NCBI GenBank assembly: GCA_001275005.1
Contig: JWZX01000607.1
Span: 1-22,956, forward strand
DNA length: 22,956 nucleotides
Direction: 5' to 3'
DNA from: Chrysochromulina tobinii
Taxonomy: Eukaryota > Haptophyta > Prymnesiales > Chrysochromulinaceae
Under the pieces are notes generated by a model, which was not told the DNA's origin, searched no databases, and saw only the letters and a program-made list of their open reading frames with translations. This document shows, in pieces, positions 8,101 through 16,053 of this stretch (positions are counted from its first letter, which is position 1; each line of letters opens with the position of its first letter). The translations under genes and the position numbers were made by a program.

Positions 8101-9648
8101 ACGCTGGCCGTGCCGCCGCTGCGTCTCGCCGCCCTCGCCGCCCTCGCCGCGAGCGCCAGGGCGGCCTTGAGCTCGGGTGCCCGAAATGGCGCTCGTAACG
8201 AACTTGGAAGTGGAAGCCGCGCTCAACACGGCGCGAACAGCGCTCCACACAGCGCGAGCGCGCGAGTGCTCTTGCCGCTGGAAGCGGTGGAGGCGGTGGC
8301 CGGTACGTTTCGCGAGACGATGACGCCGCGGGGCGAGACGCTTATCACACGCAAGGGGGTCGAGACCAAGGCCACCTTCTTCGAGCAGTTCAGTAGCCGG
8401 CTGAGCGACGGCGTCATGGCCACTTTTGGACGCTTCAGCAGCCGAAGAGAGCCCGAGGGCAGCCGAGGGGAGCTGAGGGGAGCTGATTGCATGCAATCGG
8501 ATTGCATGCAGAGGGGAGCCGAGGGGAGCCGAGGGGAGCTGAGGGGAGCTGATTGCATGCAGTCTGATTGCATGCCGAGGGGAGCCGAGGGGAGCCGAGG
8601 CGAGGCGGAAGTGAGCCAACAAGCTTCGTTGAGCAGTTCGTTCGCCAGTAGCAGAAGTGAACCCGAGCCCGAGTGGCTCACGAGTGCTGCGGAGCATCTG
8701 CGTCAAGGCCACCCGGTGGAGTCCGATCGAGTGCCTGAAGCGCTCGGATCGCGGGACGCGGAGCCATTGCGTGATGGCGGCGCCTCCGTCGACGAGTCTC
8801 TCCTCTCGCGCTCGAGCCTCGAGATATGCCCCGAGATACGCCCCGAGATATGCCCCGAGATATGCCCCGAGATACGCCCCGAGATGGCATACCGCGGAGA
8901 AGCAACATCGAGCAGCTACTGCCGTGGCGCCGAAGCCGAGAGCGCCGAGTTGGGCGCCGAAGCCGAGAGCGCCGCTTCGGTCGCTTCGGTGGCTTCAGCA
9001 TACAATGACGAAGCCACGACCCCCAATGCGACGACCATCCTTTCCCCACAGCCTCCGCCATCCGTGCATCCAGCCGCAGGCTCCGCTTTCCCCACAGCCT
9101 CCGCTGCCGCCTCCGGCCCTCTTGCCTTGATTCCTCTCGCCGCTGCGAACGTTGTGGCCTTTGCCAATGCCAATGCGACCGCGCGCCACCAAGGGTCTCT
9201 CGCCGCCACCAAGAGCCACCAAGGGTCTCTCGCCGCCACCAAGAGCCACCAAGGGTCTCTCGCCTCCACCAAGAGCCACCATGGGTCTCTCGCCGCCACC
9301 AAGGGTGCGGGCCTTCCAACCATCTCGCCGTGTGGCGTGGCACGGCACGGCATCGCCGCCCGCCGCCTACCCCCTGCCCGCACCGCCGTCCCCTCGATGC
9401 GCATCGGCGCTGGCGTGGGGCTTACCAAAGTGGGTGCGGCCGGTCGCGCGGACGCCTTGTTGAGCACTGCCTCGAGCGCTGCGCCCGCCGATACGCCGGA
9501 GCGCGAACGTCGAGCTCACGATGCAATCCGCGCCATTGCGGCCGCAACGGCCGCCGCGCATCCGCTTCTGCTGCGCGGCGAGCAGGTGGAGAGATCCTTT
9601 GAAGAGTTTGATGGACGAGACGCTTCGTACTACGAGCGGTGCGCGTAG
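5105..9648 (+). CDS. Two-PDZ-domain protein with long Ala/Pro-rich repeat region; reading frame switches near 7226-7272
   Basis: Two overlapping open frames appear to form one gene: 5105-7225 and about 7273-9648, together about 1498 residues. The first in-frame ATG is at 5105. PDZ1 spans residues about 1-85, with carboxylate-loop motif GPLGLVI. PDZ2 spans about 118-195, with EGPLGISLQ and the strand VIVGINGNSVWG. PDZ domains bind C-terminal peptides of partner proteins, so a cytoplasmic scaffold is likely. A helical Ala/Glu segment (EKAAEKAAEM) follows. The rest is low complexity rich in Ala, Pro, Ser and Gly, with many in-frame tandem duplications (listed separately). It ends in a more ordered tail (ERRAHDAIRAIAAAT to YYERCA). 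The upstream frame turns into unlikely Arg-rich sequence after 7226, while the downstream frame is Arg-rich before about 7235 and sensible after. This marks a frame switch by a tiny intron, a frameshift or a base error. Two separate genes are less likely because the second half has no good start context. Confidence 0.72.
5948..6005 (+). repeat. 15-base tandem repeat, about 3.9 copies, coding
   Basis: The unit agcgccgcccaacac repeats at 5948, 5963, 5978 (one change) and 5993 (partial). It encodes a SAAQH/SAAQQ pentapeptide repeat in the PDZ protein. Confidence 0.9.
6926..7020 (+). repeat. Interspersed GCCCAGTACGGCG repeats, coding
   Basis: The 13-mer occurs at 6926, 6950 and 7004. The first and last copies extend to 17 bases. 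They encode AQYGA motifs spaced in frame (8 and 18 codons apart) within the low-complexity region of the PDZ protein. Confidence 0.8.
7226..7272 (+). other. Candidate 47-base mini-intron (or one-base frameshift) in the PDZ gene
   Basis: GT at 7226 and AG at 7271-7272 bound 47 bases. Removing them joins the two open frames in phase 0: ...AARA then AASGGAPATT. The donor (GCC|GTGCGG) and acceptor (cggcgcccaag, no pyrimidine tract) are poor. The frame-2 peptide AGVLLDAATPTTAPK inside this stretch also looks coding. A single missing base near 7225-7230 explains the data equally well. Confidence 0.35.
7411..7470 (+). repeat. Perfect 30-base tandem duplication, coding
   Basis: Bases 7411-7440 and 7441-7470 are identical. 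In the downstream frame of the PDZ gene they encode ISQISPVPYL twice. The alternative upstream frame ends at this point (TGA at 7439-7441), which helps place the frame switch before it. Confidence 0.95.
7776..7805 (+). repeat. Perfect 15-base tandem duplication, coding
   Basis: The unit cttcacaccgagcga occurs at 7776-7790 and 7791-7805 and encodes FTPSD twice in the PDZ protein. Confidence 0.9.
8008..8069 (+). repeat. 21-base tandem repeat, three copies, coding
   Basis: Units beginning caattgcc/caattgct start at 8008, 8029 and 8050 and differ by a few bases. They encode a heptapeptide of type QLPAPSA in the PDZ protein. Confidence 0.88.
8461..8605 (+). repeat. 66-base tandem repeat containing TTGCATGC palindromes, coding
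   Basis: Copies start at 8461 and 8527, with a partial third at 8593. Each encodes a 22-residue unit with core GADCMQSDCM. The first copy includes GATTGCATGCAATC (8485-8498), a perfect 14-base palindrome. Confidence 0.9.
8821..8880 (+). repeat. 12-base tandem repeat, five copies, coding
   Basis: The unit gagatatgcccc/gagatacgcccc fills exactly 60 bases. It encodes EICP/EIRP tetrapeptides in the PDZ protein. The T/C alternation switches Cys and Arg. Confidence 0.93.
9187..9306 (+). repeat. 30-base tandem repeat, four copies, coding
   Basis: Four units of the type accaagggtctctcgccgcc plus accaagagcc run from about 9187. They encode HQGSLAATKS-type decapeptides in the PDZ protein. The later copies carry single substitutions (LAST, HHGS). 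Confidence 0.92.
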
Positions 9649-10029
9649 GCCAAGGCGGTGCGGGCGGTGGGCGGCTTCGTGTGGGACAGTCGTGAGGCGT
9701 CACTGGTGCGAGATCTGGCGAGATGAGAACCGCGAGGAGGACTCTCAGAATGCAGGTCCACTTCGACAAACGGACTTGTACGAGTCCTGACTCCAGTGGG
9801 GATAGTATGGGGATAGAACACGAGATTGCTATCGAGCGTGTCGAGGGTACGCGCGGTCGATATCGGCGGCGCCATTTCCGATTTCGCGGTTTGTTTGACT
9901 CAGGGACGCCAGACTTGGGTCTCGGCTCGCATTGATTTGGGTTCCGGACCCATAGTTACCCCATTGGCATCTTTAAGCCAAAGCCCATGTACCTGAATGA
10001 AACCATCCCGCTCTACCATTTTAAATTGA
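9649..10029. other. Convergent 3' region between the PDZ and HET/TIR-like genes
   Basis: Both flanking genes end here, so it should hold two 3' UTRs. It becomes AT-richer towards the right (ccattttaaattgattacac, about 10016-10035). I see no supported gene, RNA or repeat in it. Confidence 0.4.
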
Positions 10030-11778
10030 TTACACTCTTAGACTTTGTGATTCAGCGCAGACCTCAACACTAGTTGCGGTTCTGATAGGGGTTATACGGG
10101 CCTCATCTGCGTCGCCTAGCATGTTGAAGCACATCTTGAAGAAGTTGTACTTGACCACCTCACGGTCACCCTTACATGTGAATGAGACCTCGCGCTCGCC
10201 CGTCTCTTCCATCATCGTTGCGTACTCACTGACAGTTTCTGGCCACTTGCGCCATGCGTCGATCGCACGAACTTTCGGGTTGCCCCCGTTCTTGATGCGC
10301 CCACAGAGGCGCGCGATGGAGTACTCCGCAACGCACCAGCCTCGGCGCTCGTATGCGTCTGTATTGGTGAAGCCCCACATTTCTGGTCCTCCAGGGAAAG
10401 TTTCCGGACTGGAAATATCTGGGATGACGACCACCTCACACCCTTTGAAAGAGTAAAGCCGCCCCATCTCCCACAGCGCGTTGCGGAAGCAGCGCTCCTG
10501 GAAAGGCGCGCGACCGCTCAAGGTGTACCAGACCTGACCATATTCTCTGTGCGCGCTTCCACCATTCGCCTTGAAGTAGGCGTCGCTGCGCATCTCCAAC
10601 GACGCCTGGAAGAGGGAGCAGTAGTCGTAAAAGACATGATCGGTATCCGACGCCCCTAGCTTGTCGAGCTCGGCAATCAGCAGCAGGAACTGCTTTCCAC
10701 TGGGCGAGGGATGAAACTCCGACTCCCAGCAATGGCTCACCACAAACTTGCGGCCCGGTGGCACGACTCCTACTACTGAACTCTCAGGCCTCCGGTCGAG
10801 TTCTTGCCGCCTGGGGAAGGGGCCTCCACGTCCGGCAAGCTCCCGAACGTAACCGACGGTCAGCCAAGCGATGTCAGCATTCATGCAGAAAGCACGGAAC
10901 CCTTCATCATCCCTCGGAACTGGCGTCATCATCGCGCAAGCCCTCTGCAGCTCAGATAAGGCTATCATCCTATCCTTCTCCACCTGGAATGTAAGCTCAT
11001 GTCGGAAGAGCTGCTCTGCCCCGGAGAGCCGCGTCGGATCGAGGCCTTCCTTGACTTTAGGCTCATAGCTATTGACAATCTGCTGGCAGTACGCACCCAG
11101 AATGTTCTCGAACATCAACCAACCCTTTCGAAAAGCTGTGAATGCAGGCGATTTCTTGAGCTTCCAGCTTGGCACGTGCGGTAAGATCACTCTTCGCACG
11201 GTGCTAAACGTGTGGATACGAAATATATCCTCGACTGCCTGATCATGCAGCTCCTCTTGTAATGAAGAGGAAAAGGGCCTCTGGTGCATGCTGAGTGGAT
11301 ACCAGAACACGACATCGCGATTGTTGGCTTGGCGCTCACCGTCTGAGCCTGAGCTGTCGAGTACTTGAATGAGCTGTCGCAACATATCGCCCCTTGGATC
11401 GTGCTCGTCAGAAGAAAGATACGGAGCAGACACGACAAAGATCTGAGAGCGCTCCGGTGGCAGGCCATACACTTTGGCCTCCTTTGGGATGTCGCCCCGA
11501 CGCTGAACGCTACCACCAGAATGCGCTAATCGCCTAAGGTATCCAACGCGAACCAAGCAGATGGCGTAATGTCCCTCCTTATTCAGCAAAAGCCACTCCG
11601 CAAACGCGTGTTCGTCCCACCGGGGATCACCACCTTGCAGAGCCAGATGAGATGCCATGTTTGCGGTTAGCCGCTCGCGTGTCAGATGAAGATGTCCTCG
11701 CAGTCGTGAGTTCACCTTCTTGGATTCCTCGAGCTCTGCCTTCAGATCCAGCACATTCTTCGAGTGTGAAGTGCCCAT
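10030..11778 (-). CDS. N-myristoylation-type protein with tandem HET/TIR-like domains
   Basis: The ATG at 11778 is the first in frame and has good initiation context (gccATGg), giving 582 residues. The start MGTSHSKN fits the N-myristoylation pattern (Gly2, Ser6, Lys7), so membrane attachment is likely. Residues 8-37 are a short charged helix. Two homologous halves follow. The C-terminal copy has KFVVSHCWE (344-352), VFYDYCSLFQ (382-391), an ALWEMGRLYS helix (434-443), VVVIPD (449-454) and RRGWCVAEY (478-486). The order of SHxW, an Asp-Tyr-Cys/Gln strand and an RGW-xxE helix resembles HET and TIR-related domains. The N-terminal copy is weaker: IFVVSAPY (113-120), VVFWYPLSMHQ (156-166) and FRKGWLMFENILG (216-228). 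The duplication and the fold likeness are read by eye. The role may be signalling or self/non-self response, which is inference. I recognise no named orthologue. Confidence 0.85.
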   Translation of the reverse strand: MGTSHSKNVLDLKAELEESKKVNSRLRGHLHLTRERLTANMASHLALQGGDPRWDEHAFAEWLLLNKEGHYAICLVRVGYLRRLAHSGGSVQRRGDIPKEAKVYGLPPERSQIFVVSAPYLSSDEHDPRGDMLRQLIQVLDSSGSDGERQANNRDVVFWYPLSMHQRPFSSSLQEELHDQAVEDIFRIHTFSTVRRVILPHVPSWKLKKSPAFTAFRKGWLMFENILGAYCQQIVNSYEPKVKEGLDPTRLSGAEQLFRHELTFQVEKDRMIALSELQRACAMMTPVPRDDEGFRAFCMNADIAWLTVGYVRELAGRGGPFPRRQELDRRPESSVVGVVPPGRKFVVSHCWESEFHPSPSGKQFLLLIAELDKLGASDTDHVFYDYCSLFQASLEMRSDAYFKANGGSAHREYGQVWYTLSGRAPFQERCFRNALWEMGRLYSFKGCEVVVIPDISSPETFPGGPEMWGFTNTDAYERRGWCVAEYSIARLCGRIKNGGNPKVRAIDAWRKWPETVSEYATMMEETGEREVSFTCKGDREVVKYNFFKMCFNMLGDADEARITPIRTATSVEVCAESQSLRV

Positions 11779-12219
11779 GGCGTCAAAGGGCCCTCTCAGC
11801 CGGACGCACACCCGCGAGCCCCGCACTCGGCACGCGCGCGAGCGACGCGACACAAATTTCCAAGCAGCCCTGCCTGCCTGACGACTGCTCACCGCAGGCC
11901 TTTACGCGAAGTGGGGCCCAAAATGCCTCTATCGGATACCCAAAACTTCATTCGGTATGAAAAAGACGTTTCGAAACTGGCAAGGATGTCAGTACAGTAC
12001 AAACGGGGTTCGAGACATTCTCAACCGCACAGCTACTTCTAACTGCCCTTCAAAGATTCACCTAAATGGACCATTTTCTCGGCGTCGCGCGGCGGCGGCA
12101 ATTCACGTGGCGCGCGGCGGCGGCAATTCACGTGGCTCGCCCCGCCGAGCACACACCCCCTTGTTGCCCTCTGGGACCACTTCGGCTATCCTAGGGACCT
12201 CCACTCTTGCTGGCGCCTC
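11779..12219. promoter_or_regulatory. Divergent upstream region between HET/TIR-like and TDP1-like genes
   Basis: These 441 bases lie between opposed start codons and must carry both promoters. The main feature is a duplicated CACGTG-containing 25-mer at 12086-12135, nearer to the TDP1-like gene. No clear TATA box is visible. The left part is the GC-rich 5' leader of the minus-strand gene; the middle (11940-12070) is AT-richer. Confidence 0.5.
12086..12135 (+). promoter_or_regulatory. Perfect 25-base tandem duplication with CACGTG (E-box/G-box) in each copy
   Basis: Bases 12086-12110 and 12111-12135 are identical and end in aattcacgtgg. The CACGTG palindromes lie at 12104-12109 and 12129-12134, about 85-115 bases upstream of the TDP1-like ATG. 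CACGTG is a classic target of bHLH and bZIP factors, so a doubled activator or repressor site is plausible. Binding is inference. Confidence 0.6.
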
Positions 12220-15200
12220 ATGGGAACCACATCTGCAGACCCTTACAGCCTGCTGACGAGCGACGACACCGAGGAGGACGAGCCGGCCTCCAAGCGCCCA
12301 TGCATTGAGCTGGACAACATGGTGGATATGGGCTTTCAAAGAGCACGAGCAGAGCGTGCTCTTCTGGCTGCCCGTGGATCCGTCCCCCGCGCCATAGAGA
12401 TGCTCACGGCGTCTGTCGATGAGCATACGGCCAAGGCCGTGTGCAAGCCGGTCCGTGCCGGTGGCTGGTACTGGGTGCATGCTGGCAGCCTGCAGCCGTA
12501 CACGTGGCACGTGCAGCTTGAGCTGGAGGCAGCCTATCATCGCGGCGACGCCGAGCTGCAGATCAGCGCCAACGGTCTCAAGTACGTCGTCGCCTTCGAC
12601 CGCTCGGCGCCACCGACGTTGGATCGGCCGACGGCGAAGCAGCGCGGCTACGAGAAGGAGCGCGATGTCTTCCGAGTGCTCACATCGGACGAGCTGCCGC
12701 TGCTCAGCGAGGCGCGTCACACGGCGAGGCTTGAGCGCGCGGAGGACGTGTTGCCGTACGTTGCCGAGCTCAAGGCAGCCGCGGACGCGCTGGAGGCGGC
12801 CCGGAGGGGCGTGACGGCGACGTACGAGGCGTGGCTAGCCGCCACAGCTCCGCTGCAGCTGCTTCGGGAGCAGAGCGTGGCGTTGGTGGGCACGGCGCCC
12901 GATACGACGCTCATCGGTCGCGGCAGGTTGCACAAGCTCATCACGGACTCGGGTGGGAACCTGCCCTCCGAAAAAGGCCAAGGAGAAGGTGAACCGGAAT
13001 ACAACCATCCTCGTCCTCAGCGCCGGCGCCGACGGCGCTCTCGTGAGCACCTCCGAGGCGGCTGGGACGGCGGTGGGTGCGGCACGTAAGGCGGCCCGCG
13101 ATGAGAATGCAAGGCGAGGCGCCGTGGTGGGCGCAAAGAGGAAGGAGCTCATCGCCATCTATGACGAGGTTGAGTTCGTCGAGTCGCTCACCCAAGGCAC
13201 GGCGTCGGAAGGCTCCTTCCCATGGTACGTGCGCTCGCTCGCGACGGCGGGCTTACGGAAGCGTCAGAAGCACGCACTGCTGCAGCTCGCGATGGCATCC
13301 GCGGTGTGGCGGCTCGTAGAGCAGAGGGTGCCACCTCCGCTGCACGGGCTGCGCGTCGTATTGACGGGCGTCATGCTCCTCTCCAATGGCGATCTGTCGA
13401 CAGACTCGCACGCAGAGGTCCGTGCGCTCGTGCGACGGCTCGGTGGGCAGGGACTGCCCGGCGGCGGTGTGACCAAGAGTGAGACTGACGTCCTCATCGT
13501 GGGGCGCGGCGAGAAGGGCGAGAATGGCAAACCCAACGGTAAAGGCGAGGCCGCCGAAAGCAGTGCCAAGTATGCCGCGGCTCTCAAATTCAATACTGAG
13601 TGGAGTGAGAGGCACGAGAAGAGGGCGGCTGAGCATGCAAGTGCTCGCCCCGACGCTGCGCCAGACGGTGCGGCGGCGACTGCTGCTGCTACTGGTGCTG
13701 CTGCTGCTGCTGTTGCTACTGCTGCTCAGTGCAGCACCGCCGGCAGTGTGGACCGGCCGCCAATCGCGATTGTGTACGAGGAGGACGTTATTGCGTTTGT
13801 GCTCTCGGAGGGCGCCCGTGAGCTCGTGCGTGCGCGTGCCGGGCGGCCGAGCAGGCCGGTGGGGCAGTCGTCGCAGCAGCCTCGGGCGATGACCCTGCCT
13901 CCGACGCACAAGCCCGATGTGCGCTCGATCCGTTATACCTCGATTAGTCATCAGGCCCATGGTCGAGGCGAGCCGGGCGTCAAGGGGAGCGTACTCGCGG
14001 ATGCGCTCGCGGCCCCTGAGGGACATAGCCTGGTGAGCGCCCTCGTCGCGGCGCAGAGTGTGGACCCGTCGTTCGTGTGGACTATGCTCCAGACGGCGAG
14101 CGTGTCGGACGGCGCGCCGTCCAAGATGCAGCCGAGCATCATCCTCATCGATTGGGTGCCGGATCCCGCCCGCCGTTCCCTCAGCGACGGACAGCCTTGG
14201 CAGCCGCCCGTAGCGGCTGAATCTATTCTGACACCGGATGAGGCGGGACCGTCAGAGTACCTACTCTGTGCAGCCTCTGCGGAGCGGCCGGCTGGTGCGG
14301 CTGGCCTCGTGGCCGGCTTGGAGATGCAGTCTGGGTCCGTTCGGCCGAGCTTGGAGATGCAATCTGGCTCCATCTGGCTCGGCTCAGCGATGCTCGAGGA
14401 CGGATCGAGCCCAGGCACCCTGCGCCTTCGCGACGGCGGCAACACACACCTCGAGGCGATCTGTGCGCGCCGCCAAAAGCCGCGCATCCGCCACGCCTAT
14501 CGCGTCTCCGCCGACACCACCATTGAGGCGGGCCACGGACAGATGCACTCCAAGTTCTGGCTGCTCCACTTTGCCTCGGTGCACGACGACGGGCGCGAGG
14601 TTGTGCGGCTGGTCGTGAGCAGCGCCAATGCGCAGGCGGGTGCGTACGGCGGCATGCCTGGCAGGCGCTCGCTTTGCGGCTTGTGGTGGGCAGACTTCGT
14701 CTGCCGCACCACCGATGCATCGCCACCGCCCCCCTCGCCCTTGCGCACCACCTTGCTTCACCATGTGCAAGGCCTGTTCGCTTCCAAGAAGCGGCACGGG
14801 GCTGGATCGCTCGAGAACCGCACGGCGGCGGAGAGGCTGTGGCGAGAGACATTGCGTGACGCCCTGGAGAGAGCGGACACGTCTCCGGCAGATGCGGCCG
14901 GCACCACTCTCATCTCCCACGTGCCCGGCACCTATCCGCATGCGATGGCCACGCCCGGCTCGCCCGATACAATCTCGCCGCTGGCGAGCCTCCGAGGGTG
15001 CGAGCTGCCAGACGCAATCTCGGAGGTGCAATCTCGCAGCCTCCGAGGGTGCGAGCTGCCTCCGATGGGGCTGGTGGCCTTGCGTGAGTGCTTCCACAGT
15101 GCGCTACGGCACCCCTCTGAGCGATTGGACTGTTCAGTCCTCGCCCACTGCGCCTCCGGCTGGTCGGCCGGCGGCGACGGTGCGCAGCGCTTTCGCCAGT

Positions 15201-15778
15201 GGTGTGAGGCTGCCGCCCCCAACGGCGGTCACGTCACGTTCCACTGGCCGCGCCGGGGTGACAGCAGCATATTGGGGAGTGCGCGCGCGGCTGCGCCTCG
15301 TGAGGGCTTCCATGAATGCCGCATGCCCGAGTGGCTGATCGCACTGCCGATGGTGCAGCTGGCCCTCCGGCCCGACATCCTTCCGGCCGACAACTCAGGC
15401 TACCAAGCTACGCCGCATCTGATGCTCTACGTGCTGCACGAGCCGTTACCAGCGGACGGCCAGCCGCCGGCCATCCGCCGGCTGCTCCTCACCTCGGCCA
15501 ACCTCTCCGCGGCGCCATGGGGCTACGCGAGATCGGGCGAGATCGAGATTCGCAATTTCGAGCTTGGTGTGTGCGTGGCCCCCGAGTGGCCGGCCGAGCT
15601 CGTCGAGCCCCTCGGAAGCCCGAAGGGCCCCGACCAGGCCGGCCGTAGCCACCGAGTCTGGGCACAGGCCATCCCCTTCCACCTGGAACGGCGTGCCCCG
15701 TGCACAGACCCGTTCCTGGGCAAGGGGATCGGGACTCGCAGCGACGGGCGAGCGGAGATCGGCCATCTCAACTACTAA
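12220..15778 (+). CDS. TDP1: TDP1-like phospholipase-D-superfamily protein with UBA, WWE and BRCT domains
   Basis: Two exons (12220-12926 and 13021-15778) give about 1154 residues; numbering assumes that splice. TDP1 enzymes remove tyrosine or other adducts from DNA 3' ends in the nucleus. A UBA-like three-helix segment spans 30-65 (NMVDMGF, GSVPRAIEMLTA). A WWE-type domain spans about 78-153 (GGWYWVHAG, QPYTWHVQLELEAAY, KYVVAFD). A helical linker follows. A BRCT-like domain spans about 343-505 (RVVLTGVML, VRRLGGQG, TDVLIVG, EEDVIAFV), with an Ala-rich insert. The TDP1 core runs from about 539 to the end. HKD1 is MHSKFWLL (H745, K747) with SSAN (N772). HKD2 is PHLMLY (H1035, with Met1037 where Lys is expected) with LLLTSANLSAAPWG (N1063). 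Without that lysine, activity may be reduced or changed. Typical TDP1 is about 600 residues without these added domains. UBA suggests ubiquitin binding and WWE poly-ADP-ribose binding, both from family knowledge. Confidence 0.86.
12927..13020 (+). other. 94-base GT-AG intron in the TDP1-like gene
   Basis: The first coding frame (open to 13089 but Arg-rich at its end) and the second (open to 15778) differ by one base, so an intron or frameshift is required. GT at 12927 follows CAG, giving donor CAG|GTTGCA. The acceptor is accatcctcgtcctcag ending at 13020, with a good pyrimidine tract. Removing 94 bases joins the frames, with codon 236 split as AG|C (Ser). An alternative donor at 12882 also keeps frame but fits the consensus less well. 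Confidence 0.68.
13683..13734 (+). repeat. GCT-rich trinucleotide tract encoding poly-Ala inside the BRCT-like domain
   Basis: Runs of GCT codons, broken by ACT, GGT and GTT, encode an Ala-rich loop in the TDP1-like protein between the BRCT core and its last helix. It looks like an expandable microsatellite. Confidence 0.75.
14316..14381 (+). repeat. 33-base imperfect tandem duplication in the TDP1-like gene
   Basis: Units starting gcttggagatgca at 14316 and 14349 encode LEMQSGSVRPS and LEMQSGSIWLG. The insert lies upstream of the HKD1 motif, in a probable surface loop. Confidence 0.8.
14987..15060 (+). repeat. Perfect 23-base direct repeat, 51 bases apart, in the TDP1-like gene
   Basis: The sequence agcctccgagggtgcgagctgcc occurs at 14987-15009 and 15038-15060. 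The 51-base offset keeps frame and duplicates SLRGCELP between the two HKD motifs. Confidence 0.9.
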
Positions 15779-16053
15779 CTTGGAAGGTCCGGTTGTTGAG
15801 GAGAAAGCCGAGCGAGATCGTGGCGTTACTTTACACGATACGAGATAGAGAGTTTTCGTCAAAGGACACCTACGCTACATGTGTAGGCATTTATAAGACC
15901 ACAACAGATCCCGAGCACTGAATCCTCCATGTCGTCTAGAAGCTACTGAGGGGTCCTCGTGCGGTTGACTTGTGCGTTGTGGCGTAAAAATGGACATCTC
16001 CAGCCTTACCGCGAGGATAGGATCGCGCGATGTAGGCTGCGACGCTGGCGGCC
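15779..16053. other. Convergent 3' region between the TDP1-like and coiled-coil genes
   Basis: These 275 bases should hold the two 3' UTRs. A small inverted repeat CCTAC/GTAGG lies around 15870-15888. No gene is supported here. Confidence 0.4.

Noticed and set aside
9187-9306. Regularly spaced repeats that could suggest a CRISPR array
   Set aside because: The units are directly adjacent with no unique spacers, and they are in frame within a coding region.
9723-9935. Small plus-strand ORF of 70 residues in the convergent gap
   Set aside because: It has no domain, signal or repeat and is within the length expected by chance.
12953-13020. Start of a separate TDP1 gene at 12953
   Set aside because: This would be a GTG start inside the upstream coding region. 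Splicing 12927-13020 joins both frames into one protein.
12927-13089. Arg-rich tail of the first TDP1 reading frame as a real C-terminus
   Set aside because: The tail (runs of Arg and Gly) is typical of out-of-frame GC-rich reading, and the partner frame carries on with BRCT and TDP1 domains.
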